A DNA stretch of 10,234 bases, taken from the NCBI GenBank assembly GCA_003489145.1, contig DNJI01000032.1:1-10234 (forward strand), written 5' to 3'. A program made the translations under genes and the position numbers. Positions 1 to 6,645 of the stretch are shown here, piece after piece (within the stretch, counting starts at the first letter, position 1; every line of letters starts with the position of its first letter). This DNA comes from Gammaproteobacteria bacterium. GTDB taxonomy: Bacteria; Pseudomonadota; Gammaproteobacteria; PS1; Pseudothioglobaceae. The notes below the pieces were generated by a model. It saw nothing but the letters and a program-made list of their open reading frames with translations. It was not told the origin of the DNA and did no database searches.

Positions 1-492
1 TATTTGAAAAATAATATTGAAAGCTTGATGGCTAGAGATAAGACGTTAATTATTGAAGCGGTGTATCAATCTTGTGAAGATAAGGCTAATATCGTGGCAC
101 AAGATGAATTAGAATCAGGCAAACGTGCATTATTAAACCTAGGGCATACCTTTGGGCACGCGATTGAAAATACGTTGGGCTATGGTAATTATCTGCATGG
201 TGAGGCGATTTCTGTCGGTATGCTAATGGCAGTAAAACTTTCACAACTTGAAGATTACGTATCAGCCGATGCAGTTGATCAAACTCAATATTTATTAGAA
301 AAAGCTAATTTACCAATCTCTATTAGCGGTAAAATTACCGCTTCTGATTTCATGGCAGCAATGTCAGTTGATAAGAAGGTGATTGATGGCAATATTCGTT
401 TGATTTTATTAAAAGAATTAGGCGACGCATTTATTTGTGATGACTATCAACAACAGCTTTTAAATCAAGTAATCAATGACTTTTGCCAATAG
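1..492 (+). CDS. aroB: 3-dehydroquinate synthase, C-terminal part (5' end outside window)
   Basis: AroB converts DAHP to 3-dehydroquinate, the second step of the shikimate pathway to aromatic amino acids, in the cytoplasm. The frame is open from base 1, and the 163 visible residues match roughly the last 45% of the usual ~360-residue enzyme. The family signature LNLGHTFGHAIE (about residues 45-56 of the fragment) and LHGEA (about 65-69) are intact. By family knowledge they carry two of the three zinc-binding histidines, H49 and H66 here. The third metal ligand (a glutamate) and the NAD-binding region lie upstream of the window. The conserved DKKV and RLILL segments follow, and the gene ends in TAG. 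A TTG at base 4 is only an internal Leu codon and not a start, since the homologous protein continues upstream. The next gene begins 7 nt downstream, so co-transcription is likely. Confidence 0.96.
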   Translation, partial: YLKNNIESLMARDKTLIIEAVYQSCEDKANIVAQDELESGKRALLNLGHTFGHAIENTLGYGNYLHGEAISVGMLMAVKLSQLEDYVSADAVDQTQYLLEKANLPISISGKITASDFMAAMSVDKKVIDGNIRLILLKELGDAFICDDYQQQLLNQVINDFCQ

Positions 493-494
493 GA
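491..494 (+). promoter_or_regulatory. Ribosome binding site choosing the start at 500
   Basis: AGGA overlaps the aroB stop codon and lies 5 nt before the ATG at 500. This favours that start over the in-frame ATG at 476, which would overlap aroB by 17 nt and has no such site. Confidence 0.6.
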
Positions 495-499
495 TAAAC

Positions 500-1087
500 A
501 TGACAGACGCTAATAAAAGTACAAAAAAAGTTGAAGACGAAGAGGTAATGATTACTTCAAGTATTAGTGATTTAGAAAAGATGCTCGAAGGCGTTGAAAA
601 AAATACCAATACTAAATTTGAGCGATTTTTCTTGCCGGCTTTGGCCGTATTTAGTGCCATCGTTATTGGTATGTTTACCATTATTTACTCTATCACCAGT
701 GATATGACGCGTTTAGCCAATTCAATGGATCCTAATATGGGTGGCAATATGACTGCAATGGTGAGCAGTGTTGAGAAAGTGTCTAACAGTGTCGAGAAGA
801 TGACGAACTCAGTGACTTATATGCAAAAGAACTTTGATCAGGTTAATAAAAATATGACCATCATTGCGTCAAAATTAGACAATCTAGATTCTATCTCTGC
901 TGATCTAACTCACGTTAGTGCTAAGATGGATGCTTTAGAGCCAATGCTAATCAACATGGAAGAAATGAACAAAAACATGACAACCATGCAAGACTCAATG
1001 CAGTGGATGCAGCGTGATTTATCGATTCTACGTGCTTCATTCTCTAGACCAATGAGTGTGATTAACAAGATGCCATTCCCGTTCTAA
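500..1087 (+). CDS. Small single-pass membrane protein with long methionine-rich coiled coil, function unknown
   Basis: I cannot assign a function to this 195-residue protein. Seen in sequence: a charged, acidic N-terminus (1-42), one hydrophobic segment at about 43-65 preceded by K39 and R42, then a long helix-forming region without cysteines. From about M80 to L177 hydrophobic residues recur in a 3-4 heptad pattern (V91, V94, V98, M101, V105, M108, F112, V115, M119, I122, L126, L129 and so on), with breaks near 129-132 and 146-156. Seven methionines at 149, 153, 156, 160, 163, 167 and 170 fill the core positions in a row; the whole protein has 22 Met. It ends in RPMSVINKMPFPF. By the positive-inside rule the N-terminus is probably cytoplasmic and the coiled coil periplasmic (inference). 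I have a vague recollection of similar proteins with a related Met-rich tail in sulfur-oxidising gammaproteobacteria, which I cannot verify. It lies between aroB and gatC with 7-nt and 1-nt gaps, so it is probably expressed with them. Confidence 0.85.
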   Translation: MTDANKSTKKVEDEEVMITSSISDLEKMLEGVEKNTNTKFERFFLPALAVFSAIVIGMFTIIYSITSDMTRLANSMDPNMGGNMTAMVSSVEKVSNSVEKMTNSVTYMQKNFDQVNKNMTIIASKLDNLDSISADLTHVSAKMDALEPMLINMEEMNKNMTTMQDSMQWMQRDLSILRASFSRPMSVINKMPFPF

Positions 1088-1088
1088 T

Positions 1089-1376
1089 ATGTCTTTAAGT
1101 GAGGAGCAAGTTGGTCAAATTGCTTATCTAGCGCGCTTATCTTTAAGCAACGAAGCGCTCAAAAGTAATACTAAAGATTTAAATTCTATTCTTAGCTTGG
1201 CTGAGCAATTAGCACAGATTGATACCGATAACATTACGCCGATGGCCCACCCCCTACACATGACGCAACGTTTACGTGAAGATAAAGTCGGTGAAGAAGA
1301 TCAATCAGAATCTTTTCAAGCCATTGCACCAAAAATAGGCAAAAAACATTATTTGGTGCCAACGGTAATAGAGTAG
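1089..1376 (+). CDS. gatC: Asp-tRNA(Asn)/Glu-tRNA(Gln) amidotransferase subunit C
   Basis: GatC is the small structural subunit of GatCAB. It wraps around the GatA-GatB interface and stabilises the complex. The 95 residues equal the usual family size. Family features visible are the N-terminal helix with IAYLARLSLS (about 11-20), the DTDNITPMAHPL segment (about 45-56), the LREDKV motif (about 62-67) and the C-terminal YLVPTVIE. The ATG comes one base after the stop of the preceding gene, and no Shine-Dalgarno-like sequence is visible before it. Translation therefore probably depends on ribosomes finishing the upstream gene (inference). gatA follows after 39 nt. The 3' part of the gene contains an 8-bp inverted repeat, listed separately. 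Confidence 0.96.
   Translation: MSLSEEQVGQIAYLARLSLSNEALKSNTKDLNSILSLAEQLAQIDTDNITPMAHPLHMTQRLREDKVGEEDQSESFQAIAPKIGKKHYLVPTVIE
1326..1359 (+). repeat. 8-bp perfect inverted repeat in the end of gatC
   Basis: GCACCAAA at 1326-1333 is the exact reverse complement of TTTGGTGC at 1352-1359, with an 18-nt A-rich spacer. In mRNA it could form a hairpin with a GC-rich base just before the gatC stop. No run of T follows, so it is not an intrinsic terminator. It may be chance. Confidence 0.4.
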
Positions 1377-1415
1377 ATAGTCCGACCTGATAAATATGAT
1401 AATTTCTGACTAGAT
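1377..1415 (+). other. gatC-gatA spacer with a five-codon mini-ORF
   Basis: This 39-nt AT-rich gap is the longest within the left operon. It holds a tiny ORF (ATG at 1396, five codons, TAG at 1411-1413) that stops two bases before the gatA ATG. Neither the mini-ORF nor gatA has a clear ribosome binding site. I found no convincing promoter here: TATGAT at 1395-1400 and GATAAT at 1399-1404 have no matching -35 box at normal spacing. Confidence 0.35.
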
Positions 1416-2864
1416 ATGAGTATTCACCATAAAACCATTGCGCAGTTATCGCAAGGCCTAAGCTCAGGAGAGTTTTCTTCTGTTGAGCTCACACAACATT
1501 ATCTTGATCGTATTAACGCATCAGATCTTAATGCCTTTATTACCGTGACTGATGAGTTTGCCATGAAGCAAGCACAAGCCGCTGACGATAAAATTGCCAA
1601 AGGTGTTGGGGGTATTTTGACTGGTATTCCTTACGCACATAAAGACATTTTTTGTACTAATGGGGTAAAGACTTCTGCCGGTTCTAAGATGCTTGATAAC
1701 TTTATTTCTCCTTACGATGCAACCGTGAGTCACAAACTTAACCAGGCTGATTTGGTCATGTTGGGTAAGGCTAACATGGATGAGTTTGCCATGGGCTCAT
1801 CGAACGAGAATTCTTATTATGGTGACGTTAAAAACCCGTGGAATGTGGATAAAATACCAGGTGGTTCATCGGGCGGCTCAGCTGCAGCAGTGGCAGGCCG
1901 TTTAGCGCCTTTTGCCACAGGCACAGATACTGGTGGCTCGATTCGTCAGCCTTCAAGTCTGTGTGGTATTACCGGGTTAAAGCCTACTTATGGTCGCGTG
2001 TCACGTTACGGTATGATCGCTTATGCTTCAAGCCTTGACCAAGCAGGGCCAATGACACAAACAGCTGAGGATGCAGCGCTAGTATTAAATGTGATGGCTG
2101 GTTTTGATGAAAAAGATTCAACCAGTGCTGAGCGTGATGTAGAGGATTACACTGCATCGTTAAATGATTCGATTAAGGGCTTAACCATTGGTTTGCCAAA
2201 AGAGTTTTTCTCAGAGGGGTTGGATGATGAAGTCGCCTCTCAAGTAATGGCTGCTGTGAAAGAATTTGAAGCCATGGGTGCGACCGTTAAAGAAGTGTCG
2301 TTACCAAATTCAGCTTACGCCATTCCGACTTATTATATTGTCGCACCTTGTGAATGTTCATCAAACCTTTCACGTTTAGATGGTGTACGCTATGGTTATC
2401 GCTGCGAAGATCCAAAAGATTTAGAAGACTTATACTTGCGTTCACGCTCAGAAGGTTTTGGTGAAGAAGTTAAACGCCGCATTATGATTGGTGCCTATGC
2501 ATTGTCAGCGGGTTATTATGATGCTTATTATCTCAAAGCACAGAAAACCAGACATCTTATTAGCGAAGACTTTAAAAAAGCCTTTAAAGAAGTTGATGTG
2601 ATTATGGGCCCTGTTTCACCGACAACAGCGTTCGATTTAGGTTCAGTCAAAGATCCTGTGTCAATGTACTTGGCTGATATTTACACTTTAAGTGCAAATT
2701 TAGCTGGCCTACCAGGCATGAGCATTCCGGCAGGTTTTGCACAAAAATTACCTGTGGGATTACAACTGATTGGCAATTACTGGTCTGAGTCTAAGTTGTT
2801 AAATATTGCCCATCAATTCCAACAACAAACTGATTGGCACACACAAGCGCCACAGGAGTTATAG
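1416..2864 (+). CDS. gatA: Asp-tRNA(Asn)/Glu-tRNA(Gln) amidotransferase subunit A (amidase)
   Basis: GatA hydrolyses glutamine and sends the ammonia through a tunnel to GatB, where the misacylated tRNA is amidated. The 482 residues match the usual length and belong to the amidase-signature family. The Ser-cisSer-Lys triad is visible: K76 in PYAHKDIF, S151 in the GGSSGGS loop (149-155) and S175 in TGTDTGGSIRQ (168-178). Their spacing equals that of characterised GatA proteins. The signature continues through CGITGLKPTYGRVSRYG. The start is fixed because an in-frame TGA at 1407-1409 lies just upstream and the N-terminus is typical. No strong ribosome binding site is seen. gatB begins one base after the TAG stop, and its ribosome binding site lies inside the last gatA codons. 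The gene is intact. Confidence 0.98.
   Translation: MSIHHKTIAQLSQGLSSGEFSSVELTQHYLDRINASDLNAFITVTDEFAMKQAQAADDKIAKGVGGILTGIPYAHKDIFCTNGVKTSAGSKMLDNFISPYDATVSHKLNQADLVMLGKANMDEFAMGSSNENSYYGDVKNPWNVDKIPGGSSGGSAAAVAGRLAPFATGTDTGGSIRQPSSLCGITGLKPTYGRVSRYGMIAYASSLDQAGPMTQTAEDAALVLNVMAGFDEKDSTSAERDVEDYTASLNDSIKGLTIGLPKEFFSEGLDDEVASQVMAAVKEFEAMGATVKEVSLPNSAYAIPTYYIVAPCECSSNLSRLDGVRYGYRCEDPKDLEDLYLRSRSEGFGEEVKRRIMIGAYALSAGYYDAYYLKAQKTRHLISEDFKKAFKEVDVIMGPVSPTTAFDLGSVKDPVSMYLADIYTLSANLAGLPGMSIPAGFAQKLPVGLQLIGNYWSESKLLNIAHQFQQQTDWHTQAPQEL
2854..2858 (+). promoter_or_regulatory. Ribosome binding site of gatB inside the end of gatA
   Basis: AGGAG lies 7 nt before the ATG at 2866. It is the best such site on the + strand of this window. 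It selects 2866 over an in-frame ATG at 2806 and gives the typical GatB N-terminus MEWETVIGLEIH. Confidence 0.75.
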
Positions 2865-2865
2865 C

Positions 2866-4296
2866 ATGGAATGGGAAACAGTCATTGGTCTTGAGATTCA
2901 TGCTCAGTTAAATACAAAATCTAAGATTTTTTCAGCGGCAGCGACCCAATATGGTGCTGAGCCAAATTCACAGGCTTGTGCGGTAGATTTGGGCTTACCA
3001 GGCGTGTTGCCGGTTTTAAACAAAGAAGTCGTTAGCAAGGCGGTTAAATTTGGCTTAGCGGTAGATGCACACATCAATCAACGTAACGTCTTTGATCGTA
3101 AAAATTATTTTTATCCTGATTTACCGAAAGGTTATCAAATCTCCCAGCTCGATTGGCCGATTGTTGGTGAGGGAGAAATCGAAATCACACTAGGCGATAC
3201 CACTAAAGTAGTTGGTATTACTCGTGCACATTTAGAAGAGGATGCGGGTAAGTCGATTCATGATTTGTATGATGACTATACGGCGGTTGACCTTAATCGC
3301 GCCGGCACACCTTTACTTGAAATTGTGTCAGATCCTGATATGCGTAGCGCTAAAGAAGCAGTGGCCTATGCTAAAAAAATTCATGCCTTAGTGCAGTATT
3401 TAGAAATTTGTGATGGTAATATGCAAGAAGGCTCTTTCCGCTGTGATGCCAACGTTTCTATTCGCCCTATGGGTCAAGAAGAATTAGGCACACGTGCTGA
3501 ACTTAAAAACATCAACTCATTCAAGTTTTTAGAGCGTGCAATCAACTTAGAAGTAGAGCGCCAGCAAGACATTCTTGAAGAGGGTGGTAAAGTAGCACAA
3601 GAAACACGACTTTACGATGCGGTTAAGCACGAAACACGCTCGATGCGTTCAAAGGAAGAGGCAAATGATTATCGTTATTTCCCCGATCCAGATTTACTAC
3701 CGGTAGAAATCTCTGATGAATTAATGGCGCAAATCAAACAAGAGTTACCTGAATTACCGCAAGAGAAAAAAGCCAGATTTATCGCTGAATTTGGTTTGAG
3801 TGAATATGATGCTGATGTGCTAACTTCACAAAAACCAATGGCAGATTATTTTGAGAAAATGATTGTTAATAATGCCGATCATGCCAAATTATGTGCCAAT
3901 TGGATTATGGGTGAGCTTAGTGCGTCTCTTAATAAACACCAACTTGAATTAGTTGATGCACCAATCACTGCTGATGATTTGTCTTTATTGGTAAATCGTA
4001 TTGGCGATGACACTATTTCTGGAAAAATCGCCAAAGATGTATTTAAGGCTATGTGGGATGGCGAAGGCAGTGCTGATGAAATTATCGAAGCCCAAGGCCT
4101 TAAGCAGATGAGCGATACTGGCGCAATCGAGGCGATTGTTGATGAGATTATTGCTAACAACGCTCCACAAGTAGCGCAGTTTAAATCGGGTAATGAAAAA
4201 ATCTTAGGTTTCTTTGTCGGTCAAGCCATGAAAGCCACACAGGGTAAAGCTAATCCTAAATTGCTCAATGAAATGTTAAGGGCTAAACTTAAATAA
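2866..4296 (+). CDS. gatB: Asp-tRNA(Asn)/Glu-tRNA(Gln) amidotransferase subunit B
   Basis: GatB binds the misacylated tRNA, activates the side chain of the Glu or Asp with ATP, and transfers ammonia to it. The product has 476 residues, normal for the family. The N-terminal cradle domain (about 1-290) holds VIGLEIHAQL with H12, the family stretch FDRKNYFYPDLPKGYQISQ (76-94), HLEEDAGKS with E124/E125, and TPLLEIVSDPD with E152. In characterised GatB, H12 and glutamates in these segments bind the active-site metal. DYRYFPDPDLLPV (268-280) closes the domain. A helical domain (about 295-405) and the YqeY-like tRNA-binding tail (about 405-476, ending in NPKLLNEMLRAKLK) follow. It is the last gene of the left operon. 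Its final 8 nt overlap the tail of the convergent protease gene, so any terminator must lie within that gene. Confidence 0.98.
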   Translation: MEWETVIGLEIHAQLNTKSKIFSAAATQYGAEPNSQACAVDLGLPGVLPVLNKEVVSKAVKFGLAVDAHINQRNVFDRKNYFYPDLPKGYQISQLDWPIVGEGEIEITLGDTTKVVGITRAHLEEDAGKSIHDLYDDYTAVDLNRAGTPLLEIVSDPDMRSAKEAVAYAKKIHALVQYLEICDGNMQEGSFRCDANVSIRPMGQEELGTRAELKNINSFKFLERAINLEVERQQDILEEGGKVAQETRLYDAVKHETRSMRSKEEANDYRYFPDPDLLPVEISDELMAQIKQELPELPQEKKARFIAEFGLSEYDADVLTSQKPMADYFEKMIVNNADHAKLCANWIMGELSASLNKHQLELVDAPITADDLSLLVNRIGDDTISGKIAKDVFKAMWDGEGSADEIIEAQGLKQMSDTGAIEAIVDEIIANNAPQVAQFKSGNEKILGFFVGQAMKATQGKANPKLLNEMLRAKLK

Positions 4297-4918
4297 GTCC
4301 AGCCAAGCTAAACATAAAGGTTTGGATCAGTTTTACAATCGGGAAGACAATCGATTGAAACACACCTAAAAACAACAAACCTAATAAAATATACAAGCCG
4401 TAAGGTTCTAATTGATCGTACTGATAAGCCAATCTACCTGGCAGTAAAGAACTAACCACACGCCCTCCATCAAGTGGCGGCAGCGGTAGTAGGTTTAAGA
4501 CAGCCAATACTAAATTAATTTGAACACCAACTTGCCCCATGTCAATCAAAAATTGAGAGTTGATATTAAAGGCTACCAAGATAGTAAGTAGCCACAAGCC
4601 AGCCATTAAAAAGTTAGAAACAGGTCCTGCAATGGCAACCCAAAGCATGTCTTGTTTGGGTGATCTGAGTGCATTAAAATTAACCGGTACAGGTTTGGCC
4701 CAGCCAAAAATAAAGCCAGAGGTAAAATATAAAAATGCAGGTACTAAAATAGTGCCAACAGGATCTATGTGTTTGATTGGGTTTAAGGTGATTCTCCCCA
4801 TCATTCTGGCACTATGATCACCCAATAGTGAAGCAACCCAACCATGTGCGGTCTCGTGCACTGTGATTGCAAAAAGTACTGGAATTGCATAAATTAAAAG
4901 CGTTTGAATATCGAGCAT
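4289..4918 (-). CDS. Site-2 protease family (peptidase M50) membrane metalloprotease
   Basis: This is a 209-residue polytopic membrane protein of the short M50 group (YwhC-like). These are predicted intramembrane zinc proteases; the substrate is unknown. The zinc motif HETAH (21-25) lies at the end of the first membrane segment (about 3-20), followed by the characteristic GRITLNPIKHIDPVGT (41-56). The second catalytic motif LPLPPLDGGRV (144-154) supplies the third metal ligand, D150. Further hydrophobic segments lie at about 55-74, 92-115, 130-148 and 173-198. No PDZ domain is present, unlike RseP. The ATG at 4918 gives the usual N-terminus; a longer reading frame to 5017 would run 55 nt into proS and lacks family similarity. 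No ribosome binding site is visible. A good sigma70-like promoter is found upstream. The gene is divergent from proS and convergent with gatB. Confidence 0.93.
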   Translation of the reverse strand: MLDIQTLLIYAIPVLFAITVHETAHGWVASLLGDHSARMMGRITLNPIKHIDPVGTILVPAFLYFTSGFIFGWAKPVPVNFNALRSPKQDMLWVAIAGPVSNFLMAGLWLLTILVAFNINSQFLIDMGQVGVQINLVLAVLNLLPLPPLDGGRVVSSLLPGRLAYQYDQLEPYGLYILLGLLFLGVFQSIVFPIVKLIQTFMFSLAGLI

Positions 4919-4955
4919 AGGTAAAATTGATATTTTTATGTTTTTAAAAGACTTT

Positions 4956-4984
4956 AGTATAAATGAAAACCACTCAGCTGTTAA
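4956..4984 (-). promoter_or_regulatory. Predicted sigma70-type promoter of the M50 protease gene
   Basis: On the minus strand TTAACA (4984-4979, 5 of 6 to the -35 consensus) is followed after exactly 17 nt by TATACT (4961-4956, 5 of 6 to the -10 consensus). Transcription would start near 4949, giving a leader of about 30 nt before the ATG at 4918. The -35 box lies inside proS codons 6-8 and the -10 box touches the proS start region. Confidence 0.6.
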
Positions 4985-6645
4985 TCCCAACTCAAAAAGA
5001 AGCACCAAATGATGCAAAAATTATTTCACATCAATTAATGGTTCGTGCAGGGTTAATTTCTAAATTGGCTTCTGGCTTATATTCATATTTGCCAATGGGT
5101 GTTAGAGTACTGAAAAAAGTGGAATCGATTATTCGACAAGAGATGGATAAAGCTGGGGCGCAAGAGGTTTTGATGCCAGTTTCTCAACCTGCTGAACTTT
5201 GGCAGGCCTCTGGTCGTTGGGATCAATACGGCCCTGAGTTATTACGCTTTAAGGATCGACATGGTCGTGATTTTTGCATGGGGCCCACGCATGAAGAGGT
5301 AATCACCACTTTGGCTGCTCAATATTTACGTAGTTACAAACAATTACCGATGAATTTTTATCAAATTCAAACCAAATTCCGTGACGAAATACGTCCGCGT
5401 TTTGGAGTGATGCGCTCTCGTGAATTCATCATGAAAGATGCTTATTCATTCCATTTGGACCAAGATTCTTTGCAGCAGACCTATGAATTAATGCATCAAA
5501 CTTACTGCAATATCTTTGACCGTCTAGGTTTGGATTATCGCCCTGTATTGGCAGATTCTGGCTCGATTGGTGGTGATAGCTCTCATGAGTTTCATGTGTT
5601 GGCAGACAGTGGTGAAGATGCAATTTGTTTTTCAGATGAATCAGACTATGCGGCCAATATTGAAAAAGTAACCTTTTCCAAACAAGAGATAACTTGTCAA
5701 GCGCAAGCAGATGAGAATCAGGTACTGACCAAGAAGAAAACCAGTATTGAGGCGGTAGCTGATTTTTTAAATATTGACCAATCTGAATGCATTAAAACCT
5801 TGATTATTAAAACTGAGAATGGTTTTAAAGCACTGGCGCTTCGTGGCGACCATGAGCTTAATGAAATTAAAGCGCATAATTTATTCGGTGAATTTGAATT
5901 GGCAAGTGATGACGAGATTAAATCGCTTGATTTAAAGAAAGGCTTTATTGGCATTAAAGGTCTGAGTATTGATTTAATTATTGATTATTCTGCCGCTGTA
6001 TTGTGTGATTTTGTCTGTGGTGCCAATGAATGGGATCATCATTTAACAGGTGTAAATTGGCAAGGTGTTGAATTTAGTGAGGCTGATTTGCGTAATGCCG
6101 TAGAAGGTGATGATTCACCAGATGGTAAAGGCAAGCTGGTGATTAAGCGCGGTATTGAAGTGGGGCATATCTTCCAGCTCGGTACCAAATACTCTGAGGC
6201 GATGAAAGCTAATGTTATTGGTGAGAGTGGCAAGGCGGTTACGACTACGATGGGTTGCTACGGTATTGGCGTAACACGCGTGATTGCCGCTGCGATTGAG
6301 CAAAACTATGATGATCGGGGCATTATCTTTCCAGCAAGTATTGCGCCGTTTCAAGTCGTGATTGTGCCTATTAATTACAACAAATCTACCCGCGTTAAAG
6401 CCTTAGCTGATGACTTATATCAGCAATGCTCAGAGGCTGGTATTGAAGTGCTACTTGATGATCGTAAAGAGCGCGCCGGCATTATGTTTGCTGATAGCGA
6501 GCTTTTAGGTATTCCACATCGAATGGTACTGAGTGATACTCACGCTGATAATGGCAATGTTGAGTATAAAGCTAGAAATAACGCAGATAAAATTGAAGTT
6601 AGGTTTGAAGAGGCTTTGTCTTTCATTCAAGGCAGGGTTAGTTAA
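4963..6645 (+). CDS. proS: Prolyl-tRNA synthetase, bacterial type with editing domain
   Basis: ProS attaches proline to tRNA(Pro) in the cytoplasm. The 560 residues fit the bacterial class with an inserted editing domain. The N-terminus, from ISHQLMVRAGLISKLASGLY (21-40), is typical, which fixes the ATG at 4963. Class II motif 1 spans about 44-72 and ends in VLMP. Motif 2 is FRDEIRPRFGVMRSREF (139-155). Motif 3 is GCYGIGVTRV (431-440). Between motifs 2 and 3, about 224-405 forms the YbaK-like insertion that hydrolyses mischarged Ala-tRNA(Pro). Its KTLIIK segment carries K278, corresponding to the catalytic Lys279 of E. coli ProRS, so editing is probably active. The anticodon-binding domain (about 460-560) includes LLDDRKERAGIMFADSELLG. 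Only a very weak ribosome binding site (AAAGA, 11 nt upstream) is seen, and no convincing promoter. psd overlaps the stop by one base. Confidence 0.98.
   Translation: MKTTQLLIPTQKEAPNDAKIISHQLMVRAGLISKLASGLYSYLPMGVRVLKKVESIIRQEMDKAGAQEVLMPVSQPAELWQASGRWDQYGPELLRFKDRHGRDFCMGPTHEEVITTLAAQYLRSYKQLPMNFYQIQTKFRDEIRPRFGVMRSREFIMKDAYSFHLDQDSLQQTYELMHQTYCNIFDRLGLDYRPVLADSGSIGGDSSHEFHVLADSGEDAICFSDESDYAANIEKVTFSKQEITCQAQADENQVLTKKKTSIEAVADFLNIDQSECIKTLIIKTENGFKALALRGDHELNEIKAHNLFGEFELASDDEIKSLDLKKGFIGIKGLSIDLIIDYSAAVLCDFVCGANEWDHHLTGVNWQGVEFSEADLRNAVEGDDSPDGKGKLVIKRGIEVGHIFQLGTKYSEAMKANVIGESGKAVTTTMGCYGIGVTRVIAAAIEQNYDDRGIIFPASIAPFQVVIVPINYNKSTRVKALADDLYQQCSEAGIEVLLDDRKERAGIMFADSELLGIPHRMVLSDTHADNGNVEYKARNNADKIEVRFEEALSFIQGRVS
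6634..6637 (+). promoter_or_regulatory. Ribosome binding site of psd inside the end of proS
   Basis: AGGG lies 7 nt before the psd ATG at 6645, which overlaps the proS TAA as TAATG. The arrangement suggests translational coupling of proS and psd. Confidence 0.5.

Noticed and set aside
476..499. Earlier in-frame ATG at 476 for the coiled-coil protein
   Set aside because: It overlaps aroB by 17 nt and has no ribosome binding site, while ATG 500 has AGGA 5 nt upstream.
460..681. 73-codon minus-strand frame opposite the end of aroB and the start of the coiled-coil gene
   Set aside because: It is antisense to two supported genes and shows no family features.
2806..2865. Upstream in-frame ATG at 2806 for gatB
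   Set aside because: The added residues lie within the conserved end of gatA in another frame, and the ribosome binding site and family N-terminus point to 2866.
3879..4170. Two overlapping minus-strand frames opposite gatB
   Set aside because: They lie within the conserved C-terminal region of gatB and look like mirror frames of it.
4348..4357. 10-bp palindrome CAATCGATTG after the gatB stop
   Set aside because: It is a simple palindrome without loop or T run, lies in the protease coding sequence, and gives no sign of being a terminator or operator.
4904..4933. Possible proS promoter, TTGAAT (4904-4909) and TGATAT (4928-4933), spacer 18
   Set aside because: Only 4 of 6 and 3 of 6 positions match consensus, which is expected by chance in such AT-rich DNA.
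4955..4960. TAGTAT just before the proS ATG as a + strand -10 box
   Set aside because: Transcription would start inside the coding sequence, and no -35 box lies at proper spacing. The same bases form the better minus-strand -10 box.
4919..5017. Longer start at 5017 for the M50 protease gene
   Set aside because: The added 33 residues run antisense into the proS start and do not look like the family's N-terminus; they also cross the predicted promoter.
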